Notes under the pieces: model-generated | What the model was told of the DNA's origin: nothing | The model's database searches: none | Seen by the model: only the letters and a program-made list of their open reading frames with translations | Shown: piece after piece, positions 45,654-57,600 of the stretch | Numbering within the stretch: position 1 is the first letter of the stretch | Layout of the letters: each line of letters begins with the position of its first letter | Assembly: GCF_964355755.1 (NCBI RefSeq) | Contig: NC_092672.1 | Coordinates: forward strand, 37,506,501-37,570,500 | DNA: 64,000 nucleotides | Origin: Antedon mediterranea | Lineage: Eukaryota; Echinodermata; Crinoidea; Comatulida; Antedonidae | Direction: 5' to 3' | Translations under genes and position numbers: made by a program

Positions 45654-48600
45654 TTAACCATAGTAGGCCCAGAAGAACACACTCGTGCACATTAAAGCAA
45701 CAGCGCCAATATTTAAAATGATCTTTTCTCGGTGTCCTTCCTTGATGCTGGTGTCTTTAGTGAATGACGTTTGGTCTTCATCTACAGCTTGTCTCTTGTT
45801 GCCAGTTCCACAAAACCAATCAAGAACCTTGCGTGGGAAAGAAGTCTCTTCTAGAAAAACAAAGAAAAAAAATTACTAATTTCAATGTCTTTGTTCCCTA
45901 TACATTATACAAATACTGTACAATCTAACGTGTCCCAATTGTAATGTTATTTAATGGACATGACTATTATGTTATTTGTTTGTTTACAAGGCAATTATTT
46001 GTATATACATATCAGTTTGCTATTGATTGATTGATTGATTCCTGTTCTAGTTGGAATTGAGCAGAGTCCATCAATATTCATTCATTCATTCATTATACAA
46101 ATACTGTACAAGCTAACCCAATTGTAATGTTATTTAATGGACATGACTATTATGTTATTTGTTTGTTTACAAGGCAATTATTTGTATATACATATCAGTT
46201 TGCTATTGATTGATTGATTGATTCCTGTTCTAGTTGGAATTGAGCAGAGTCTATCAATATTCATGCAACTTATGTTGAATAGTTCTATTCTTGTCGCTTG
46301 TGTTTGCAAACATATGCTCCATAACTCAAACATGTATTGTAGATGGAGAAGTATCCTATACATTTAAGAGTTTGCGATTGTCTTTTATCTTTTTCTGTTT
46401 GTACGTAATAGTTGATATGGATGAGTTATTTCCGAAATAAAATAAATTGAATTGAATATTACTGGCAGCAAACAAGGAAACAACGTCTTACCTTCAGCAT
46501 AATCATCTTCCTTCTCATATGTCTCTTCCATTTCATGCTCGGAAACAGAAATTTCTTCTCTTTCTGCTGTTTCAAAACGAGTAGACCACGTGAGGCGAAC
46601 AAGCTGTGATATCAATCATAAAATACAATATACTTGCGCGTGTGCACTCCAAAAAGTAAAAAATGCTAAAAATCCTGAAAATCTCAAAGTAATTGTTTTC
46701 ATAATGGCACAACAAAATAAAAAGACAGAAAGAAATGAAATTAAATAATAAGGATTATCGCACGTAGCGCGACGCATGGGGGAAAGGGTTTTGGAGCAAA
46801 CTTCACGACGCGTACGTACGTGATTATTTGTTTGTACGTACGCGTAGTGACGTTTGCTCCTAAACTCTTCCAATCATGCATTGTGTAATCAAGCTATTTG
46901 CGATAAACCTTATGGATAAGGTAGTTGCAGAGACACGTCTTTCGATAGTTGTCATTGACTGCTCTATTTTTATGTATCACCGAAAGTAATATATCAAAAT
47001 AAATTAACACGAAAATGCAAAAAGGTCATTCATGTTTTTAGAAATCTTACTAATCATTAATTTCAGTTGAAAGTACTTACAAATTTCTTGTCAATTTGCT
47101 GCGTCATCAAGCTGACCACAATGGTAACAATACCAGTAATACCAAAAAGCAAGATGCCAAAATAAAGATAGTGGACGTCAGCGACCACACTTGGCCTCTC
47201 GTCCTCCTCGTCACATCCGGGCGCCAAATAGACAAAGTCCAATATCATACGGATAAGACCAACGAGAAGACCACACATCAACCCCCAAAAAGCACCCTGA
47301 AATCAAATGTTTTAATCAAATGTTAAAAGAGTTATCATTGTTGTGGAAAAAAATTCTCTTTCAGAAATGCATCGATGATTATAATTGAATATAATTATGG
47401 GGGAGGGGATACTGCGTTGCTTTGATATATCATGCCCATTTCGAATTGAATCGACAACACCAATTTTACATTTAGAAGAATGTAACTTGTGATTGCAGCA
47501 GTCAATGTAAATGATAATAACGTCAACAAAATATTTAAAAATTACCGGGTACCGTAAAGTATACTAATTCAAATTGTATTACATATACACTGTAAATAGC
47601 GCACTTCTTTAAAAATCATGGCCGCCAGAGTAAACAATACTAAACACAATAAAGTATTGGGGATATTCCTGTAACTTAGCAATGAAAAGAATGAAACAGA
47701 AATAAAACTCGTACATATGAATAAAAATAAGAAGTCATTTTAAGGAAAATAATAAAAACACAATAACTACATTAGCTGTACAATTACCAATTTGAAATGA
47801 ACTTAACAAGTTTAAAAGTCTGTAAGATCATTTTAATTAACCGATTAACCTAAATCATTTACTTAAGTACACACAAATTACCCGAGAAGACACTAAGTTT
47901 ATAGGTTTGGAAATGTTTACTTGGAATAATGTCTTCAATGATACAGTACCGTAGTCTTCATCATACAGCAAACAAACAGTCTTTTTTAACATGAATAATT
48001 TACAATAAAGTGGATCCATTAATTTATAATAGTTCTGTCATTATTTTAATATAGTAAAGATTATAAGGCTAAAAAAATAATAAAAATTTCAAACCCTTAC
48101 GTGATCGAATTTTAACATAAAAATTTTACGTCCGCATTAACTGTCCGGAGTAATTAAAATGGTTCGATCAATACTGCAACATCGTTCTACATTTGCAATA
48201 CTTTATCACTTACATAATTACAAGGTATCGTACAACATCAACAAGAAAAACAAACGTTTAATATTCATAATGTATTTTTCTGCTTTAGGCCTATGCCTAC
48301 CGTTTTTATTGTTCGCGTCAATAGTGAATTCTGTCCCATTCACTGTATTTTCGAAACATGCCCTTCTGGGCTGGAGTTACGAATTATCAAACATCAATCA
48401 TGTACAATGTTTGTTGGTGTGTTCTAGAAACGCCTACTGCTTGTCGGTAAACTACAAAGTCGATAATAAAACTTGCCAAATCAACAGGCAACAAAGAAAC
48501 GGAACGTTAGATAAAAACTTTGTAGCAGTTGATGCATTCAAATACATTGAAAAGGTAAGTATCGTCTTGGTATTATATCAAATTTATCTAAACAAAATCT

Positions 48601-51600
48601 CATCAACCCTAAAAACAAGGATTAGTAGGCAGATGCTGGGTGTCTGGAATATAAAGGGTCTCTCTCAGCGTTTCACTGTACATCACATGGAAGTGTTAGT
48701 TGGGTAAATGTTCAAATGTCATTTTAATTGTTAAATCTTGCTCTAACCGTTATTTTGGCAGCAAGAACGGGAAGAAAGAACTGTCTTTAATCAATAAAAG
48801 ACACCGCCTCCAGAATAAAGGCCAATTTACACTAGGACGATAACGATGGACGATAACGATGGACGATAACGATGGACGATAACGATGGACGATAAATATT
48901 ATAATCATGCATTTTTTTACATAAAACAAAAACAAATTAGAAAGGTTTTCGTTCTAGAACTATAGAATAATCATTTATGCTATCTTTGTTAAAAATAGTA
49001 TTTTTAAAATTCCAATCAAATGACGTCATGATAAATAAAAACAATAAAATCGTTGTATTGTCACGATATTATTATTATTGCTCTTACAAATCATGACATC
49101 ATTTAATTGGACGTGTGAAAAAATCATTTTCATCAAGGGAAGCATGGTTATTCTATAGTTCTAGAATGAAATTTGTTTGTATTTGTTTTGTTTTATGTAT
49201 GAAAAATGCACACTTCGTCTATTTATCGTCGATCGTTATCGTCCTAGTGTAAATGGACCTTAAGACGTTATAATGTTTCAATCCATTCCATTACACCACA
49301 CATTACCCATACACACATAACTGCATTACAGTACTATATTGTGTATTCTTGTTTTAGGTGGATATTCTCGGGCCGGACGTCGTTCATGAAGAGCCTGATA
49401 CAAGTTACGGTGGTATGTTTCTAAAATCTGCATTCTCAATATAAATAAAATATATACTGTACTATGCAACTATTCTCCGCGGCTCGTGGTGTCTGTTAAT
49501 GGGGGGAACTGATCGTGTCGCTGCCACAGATAAACCCTTTGGTCTCCGGAGCTCAGCATCCTGTTGTTAGAATGTCTTGATGTAACGTACCGTGCTCGCA
49601 TAGAATTGACTAAAATTGAAGACTCAACAAAATAACCAGGGCAAGGACTGAATCAATGTGTTATGAAAAGTTAATATTCTAATTAATTTAATTCTTCTTT
49701 TCAGAATCAGACTACTGTTCTCAAGAGCCTTTGAATATCTTTACGCTCTTTTTATGTTTTCTCGGGCGTTGAGTGTCTTACTAAGAAATTGGCATCCTAT
49801 AGGAAATTTAGGCCTAGCAGACTATCACCAACTCAACGAAGAACAACATAACTTTTGACGGCTGTTATCACGGGATATGACAACTGCACATTTGAAACAA
49901 CCATCCTAATAAATGTAATGTCTTTTGTATAAAACATATAGTACTATGACGTCACAGTACGTAAATCATAGAGAACTATGACGTCATACAAGTGCGTACG
50001 CGTAACGGAATTATTCTAAACCAATCACAAAGTAACGCAAAATAAGCACAGGTCATATGCCATGTCATATTAAAAAAAAAGATAATTATAAAGAACTGGT
50101 TATCAAGTTTAAATATTTTAATCTTTTTCTAAATGTAAATTGATTGCCTTCTAATATAATACTTGTATTTTTTAATTTAAAATTTAGATAGATTATAAAG
50201 AACCGGTTGTCATGACGTTATATTTTCAACGTAATTAGTGCAATAAGTTATGTTTATATTAATCTGAATTATTGCTAAATGTAAAATAATTGCATTCTTT
50301 TATTATTATTATTATCTATCTATTATCAGATAATAACTATCGGGATGTCATAACATGTTATTTATTAGTCCAATAAGATATTTATTAATCTAAATTATGT
50401 ATAACTGTATTCTTTATATTGCTCTTAATTTAAATTTTTTTGAGAGATTTTTATAAATATGTATCGGCAGTTTTAAATAAATTTCCAATGTATTTCCATA
50501 TGGAAAATAAAGAGTATCAATATTATTTTAATACGGTAAGATTAAGAGTGATCGAATTCTGACTGCTTCAAATAAATTCAGAATTGAATTGTTTAATATC
50601 GCAACATCTTTCAAAATTAGAATTACACTTACACAATTCCCAAGTATCGCACAGCATCGAACACATCGCTTAACGTTTCCTCTTCACAATGTATTTCTCT
50701 GCTTTAGGCCTATGCCTACCGTTTTTTTTATTCGCGTCAATGGTGACTTCTGTCCCGTACACTGTATTTTCGAAACGTGCTCTTCTGGGCTGGAGTTACG
50801 AATTATCAAACATCAATCATGTACAATGTTTGTTGGTGTGTTCTAGAAATACCTACTGCTTGTCGGTAAACTACAAAGTCGATAATAAAACTTGCCAAAT
50901 CAACAGGCAACAACAAAACGGAACGTTGAATAAAAACTTTGTAGCAGTTGATGCATTTAATTACATTGAAAAGGTAAGTATCATCTTGGTATGGGTGCTT
51001 TATATCAAATATGTCAGACTAATCTCATAAAGTCTAAAAACAAAGTTGGGCGTCGGGCTTTGTAAACTTCACTTTAATTCTATGTCCCTCTCAATATAAG
51101 TTTTTTTTATATTTAAAAAAAAATTAAAATTGTTGTTTAAACAAAACAATATCTCATGAAGCCTGGTATAATGTAGGCACCTGTGTGCTCACGTACAGCT
51201 TAGTTTATCCTGGTATGGATATTTGTAAATGTTTAAAATATTTCATTTACCTCTTGCTCTAACCGTTACTTTCGCAAAGAAACAATTTTCATAAGAAAGG
51301 TCTCGCATACAAATCAATAACAGATATCACCTCCAGAATCAGAAAGGCATTTTCTGACATTATCCCATTACAACATACAGTACCCGTATTCTTATATGTG
51401 CATCTTAATATTGTGTACTTTTGTTTTAGGTGCATGTTCTTGGTGAGCCTGTTAATGAAGATCAGTCTGGTAGTACAAATAACGGAGGTAAGTTTCTCAA
51501 ATCTGCTACTCTGCATGTACGGTATATGCGCGCCTATGTGTTATTTTAAACAATCGTTACACAGTAGTTTATTAAACTATTTTTAGAAAAATAAAATTGT

Positions 51601-54600
51601 ACGAAGCGTTGGTATTTGTCGCAGCCAGACGTAAGATCAAAGGACTGAGTTCCTATCTTGGCAAGGCGAGCATGTTGTTAGATTGCCTTGCCACAACAAA
51701 GGTGACAAGTTCCCGTTAATTCTTTTTTTAAATATCTGGTTTTCAGATGGCTGTGGGCTGGGTTTGCTAACGTTAGTTGCGTGTCTTCTCGGGCGTTAAG
51801 GCACTCTGGTGTTCTATAACGCACATTATAGAGTATCCCAGACTTGACTGCAGGCCACTGAAGGCTGATCGCCATAGTAATATAGTAATGTTGTTTGTAA
51901 AGCATAGAACTGGCTTCTGTGACGCAAGACATGACGTACGCGCAAAGGAACCAATCACAAAGTACCTAACAAAAAGGACATTTTAATGATACGCACGCAC
52001 GCACCGCACATAATTAGTTCATCTGATGATCAATGCGATAATTTTAAAGTCGATGTTGGCCTACTTAGATGAAACCATGCATGCGTCACTTTTAACCATG
52101 TTATTGTAAAATCCGAAAGCGTATCCATATTTCTATCTAAGTTTTTTGTGACGCGAACAATATGTAACCAATCAGAGTTTAGGAATCGCGCGTAGTGCAA
52201 ACAGGCTTAAAGAAGACCTACCTGTTCGTTAATTCTCCACCAGGCTACAGCGAGTATAAACACAGCACAGATCGGAGGTGCCAGGTAGCTGGTAATGGAC
52301 TGAATGTAGTCAAATAATCTACCACCCTGGGCAGCTTGGATGATTGGAATCCACAGTATACTTATTACGCACATCACCAGAATGAAAATTCTGTATTAAA
52401 GATAAAACATGGAAAGTGACGAATATGCTTTGTATTTATAAAGCTCAATATGGACATGATGATGTCATATCACTGCCATGTTTGGGCATATCACTACCAT
52501 ATATGTGCACATCACAATTGATTTTTGTCAAACTAGTTTGATAGTGTAGACAGAGCTTGTGACCATCACACTGGAATAAAGTTTGATATTACGCAATAAT
52601 TGTATATTTAAACATTGTACGCAACGTGAATTATTACTTCGGCAATGTTTCTTTTGTGAAACAATTGATTTATTAATATTAACACACACTGTATGCCTAT
52701 TCTGTAACACACAAAAGCGACCGTTCATTTTCACGATAAGTCATTCGACGACCACCTATTCAAAGTCGGTATGTGAATATTGACTTTTATACTGTTACAG
52801 CTACGTAGTCGAATGGCGCAGCTATGTGGTCAAATTGCGCAGCTACGTAGTCAAATGGGGCAGCGTTAAAACGAACGGCTGTAATTGTCGACCGTCCTGC
52901 TATTTTATTATTGCTATTTTCAATGTATAATCTTGGCGTCCTAAACGTTGACCATTAAGGTCACAGTTAGCACAAAGCAGTACAATATAAAGCTACAATA
53001 AATACTATGTATAATTGTATAGAAACAATATAATTCTTCTTCAGAACAAAACTTATGACCCTTACCTGCCAATTATCATGAGTTCCGCTTCACTGGCTCT
53101 GGGTCTGATTCGTCGCCATATATCGATCGTGAATATTGTACTACTGCTGTTGAAGATTGAAGTAAGTGAACTCATTAGCGCTGATAACATCACGGCAATC
53201 ATCAATCCTCGCAAACCTATTAAAATAATTAAGACGTATAGATGATTACATATCTTGCGTCATAAGACGAAATTATCAGTAATGTCGCTTATTACAATTC
53301 TACAATAATATAGTATATTTATCTTTATGTTAAATTTTCAAGAAGTTCCCACGTACTTCTATGTAAGCAATGTAGTTGGCCAGAAGGTAATTGAATAAGT
53401 TGGATACGTTTAAGCTTGGTTTGGTTAGGACGCAACGCAAGGACGTACAAGGCGCAACGCAGTCGAATAAATCCATCGCTCGTGATTGGTCAAATACCTT
53501 ACGTTGCGTTACGTCGTTGTGTTGCATCTCCAGTGGGAAGCAAGCATTAATAATAATAATTTCACTCACATACACCAACGGCTTATATTCCAATTACTTA
53601 CCTACGGGCATCACCTCCAAGACGAGCAATGGGAAAGCGATATTTGTACAGCCGACTTCGCTCTCACAAGCGTCCATACATGTATCGGCTGTAGCGCAGG
53701 CGACTTGATCCACGAACAGCACACGACTGATCATGCCAGGGAAAACGATCAAAAATAACGGAAGAATCTTAAGGAATCCAGCAAAGACACAACCCCCCTT
53801 AGCATGACTTAAGTTCTTGGCCGCCAGAGCACGTTGGACAATAACCTGTGTCGAGACAGAGGAAGGAATGTTAGATTGCTGTCATGGTTCCTTTCGCACG
53901 ATAGGACTTGCGAATACTAAGTCCAACGAAGACAGGGCTGTTTTAATAGATGTACTATGTACGTATTTATACGGCTAATAGATATAATTTGTCCATTTCA
54001 CCAAAAAATAAAAGTCGATCAGAATCTGTTTCTGTCTGTGTCAGAGTTTTTATGTCGGCAAGAAAGCAGGCTTTTAACAAATTTAAAAAAATCAGCAACC
54101 TATGGCAATATTGATGTTACCACTAATAAGAACCCGCGTATTCTTTAGATAATAATCATACAATTTAGGCCCCTAATATGTATAATAAAATAATAATCAT
54201 ACAATCTAGACCCCTAATATGTATAATAAAATACTTCACCTGATCAGTACACCAGTACCAGATGGAAGAGATCGTGATACCAAATACCATACCAGGCCAT
54301 GGTAGGTCAGAGTTTAATGGATCACGGAATATATGGAAGGCGTCTTCTCGCGGATAGCCACACGATGTTTCTGGGTTTTCCAGTGTTGTATTGGGAATTG
54401 CCTGGAAATATTTCACCTGAAGTTCCGAATACGGCACCTCAGCAAAACCTAAATGACATTAACATTGGTGAAGCTTCAATACAGTTTATGAATAGCCTAA
54501 AACCACTGATCGTGTAAGCAGTAGGCGGGTTATACCACTTGATAGCTTGAGTAGCCTTGCTTAGCAATATCCTGCGATTATCAAATGCAGAAAAAAATCG

Positions 54601-57600
54601 AAAAGCGCGTGCCTATCCTTTTTTTTAAATATTCTGATGACACAGCTAATACATAAACAACGATATCAAGCCGTTTAAATGACTTCCTCGATATGAGTAC
54701 CAAATCTCTCCCATAAGCTGATAAACTACTACTTCGCGGCTTTCTAAGTACTGGTAGCACTTACTTAACCCCATCAGAATAGCAGATCCTACAACCATAA
54801 TCAATGTCTGCAATGCATCTGTATAAATCACAGCGGCTAAACCACCTGTATGCAAATTAATAATTAATTAATTATAATAGATCTTTAGAAATTGTGTAAG
54901 TACATTTTGTTTGTCTTTTACAATGTTAATTATGTTGGTATTGTCGTACAATACAGATAGTTTTATGTTACGTAATTCGATCTCTCTCTCTTTATATTAA
55001 TTGATACACGATACTATGAAACAATATCGCGTCATTCAATTCATGTCGATGCATTTCATTCACATATCGCGTCATAAAAATTCATATCGATGCACTTAAT
55101 TTAGGTATCACGTCATAAAAGTTCCTCTCATCGAAATGTTGCGTAAACGGCGTTACATACGATACAAACTAGCTTTCCCAAGCTTACCTGCTACGGTATA
55201 CACAGCAGTAATCAATAAAAGTGATACGATAGCTACATACAGATTCCATCCCAAGGCTTGTTGAATAAACAGAGCCCCAGCGTACATATCAACCTGTAAG
55301 GGACAAAACAGGCTTATAACTGCTTCGATTCTATCTCTGGAGGCCTAGTACTGTTAATTCGTGACGGTATTATTATTTTTCAAATGTTCTTATTAGCTTC
55401 AAGATATACATCCTGCATGTACATACTTGTGGGTGGTGTATGTGGAACATAAATTAAAATTGAATTAAGTGTTGTGGTTTCAGGTAAAAAAAAAAAATGG
55501 ATTTTTGAAAGATACTATTTCTATATTAAGTACTTCGATATATAAGCGACGGTGTACACCCTAACTTACTGGTACTTTTGGAAGTATACTGTATAAGAGA
55601 CGGTGAACACCTTAACTTACTGATACTTTTGTTAGCACCGAAAGGAGGAGTGCTAGGCAGGCAAGATATACCCTGACACGTTGGCCACCAAATCGTTTCC
55701 TCAGATACTCGGGCATTGTGTAAATCTAAAAAAACAAAAATCACAGTTTGATGGCCTTATAAATATCTATTTGTATTGTTATTCACAAAACCAGTTTATA
55801 CAAACAATGTTTTCATATAACACTAATTTATGGATATGCTACCAGCACAAACCATATGTACCAACCAAAACAGATGTACGATTAGGCATAAAATAGCAAG
55901 ACTGTATGTCCTAAATAGGTTTAGTTGTCCTTTTGATATTTATTTTAACATTTTGTTGTTTTCAACAAATGGTACACTGGGGATCGGGACTGATAAAAGC
56001 TGTGATCATCGACAAATATCGCCAAAAAGGGCGTGTCTCTCTCTCTCTCTAGTCTGTTATGTAGTTAGTCAAATTATTCCAGTACCGTTTGGTTTTGAGA
56101 TTTGACCACTAATTGGAAAATAAAGTTGGGTGTAAGGATGTATATAGTTTGAAGTTTCCGTGCTATGGGTATGAATGATAAATTGAAATTGAAATTAAAG
56201 CTTGGTTCCCAAGAGACGTAATGCAAGGACCTCGAGAGATGACCAATGGCAACCGAGAGTTCAAATAACTCTTCACTTGAGATTGGTTGAATCACTTACG
56301 TTGCGCTTACGTCATTGGGTTGCGTATCTAGTGGGAATCAAGCTAAAGGCTGAGTATCAAGAATAATTGTACATTTGTATTCCAACCAGGAATCCCTACC
56401 ATCTTTTCACCCCAACCCCACCCCAACCCCGCCCCAACCCCCAAATATGTTTCAACGTAGGTACCAGTGCGATATGTTAATAATACATTACAAGGTTGAG
56501 CAACGTATTATATTATATAACAAAAGGTTATAAACTATCCCTGTATTTGAAACTGAGTCTACAAATCGATTTTGTTTGTTCAATATACACAAAGATGAGT
56601 AACATTGTATAGTCGATTTTTATAGTCCTCGAGTTTACAACCGGTAATAAAGAGTTGTCTTTTATAGGCCAACCCTTTGAGTAAACTTGGAAAGTAGCAC
56701 TTGTCGCTTGTGTATACTTACGCCAGATGCCATGTACACAGGCAGAAAAATCCATCCTAGCAGTAATAGGATAAACATTGCCTGTAAAAATAAACAAAAG
56801 TGCTCTATGAATATACGTCAACCAAGTGTACTAAATTAAAGTACACACAAACGACACCGTCATTTGTGATTTTATGTTATTACATTTTGTTGGTCACTTT
56901 GAAAGAGTATGGATCAAGTTAGCACGGCCGCCTAACCTCGGTCGCTCAACCCCCGATCGCCTAACCCGGTCGTTCAACACCCGGTCACCTAACACTCGGT
57001 CGTTCATCACCAGGTCATTCATCACCCGGTCGACCATCAACCGGTCGCATATCACTCGGTGCCAAACCCCCGGTCGCCCATCACCCCCCCCCCCCCACTC
57101 CACTCTTAATAAGCAATTATTAATATACCCGTTCGCTGCATCTTTAATCTTTTAGTCAAATATTTGATCTTCTTCGATAGCTTAATCAATCAAAACATAA
57201 TAATAATATGTATTTCTTACATTGAATTCAAAAGAACCAACAGCAATACCGGATGCGGCTCCTGTACCGGCCAATCCGATAAAGTGTCCGCTACCGATAT
57301 TACTAGCGAACAGGGACGCTCCAACTGGCCACCAAACGATATTTTTGCCTGCAAGGAAATACCCCTTGAGGGTGGCTCGACTTGACTGAAATGAGGCCTA
57401 AATAAAACGAAAAGATAAAGTGTAAGATGGATTAGAATGATATGAAAAAAATAGTACATCTACCTACTGGATTTCGATACTTTAACATTAGGCCTAATAT
57501 GCTCCTCTTGACCAGAACTTTTTAAATTTGTTTATGTTTTTATGTAAAAGGGTCCTGCGAAAACAGAATTTTAAACTTTTTTTCAGGACCCTTGCCATCA

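Noticed and set aside
48159-48269. Upstream in-frame ATG for nested gene A
   Set aside because: Paralogue B has no matching extension, and the signal peptide begins at the later ATG.
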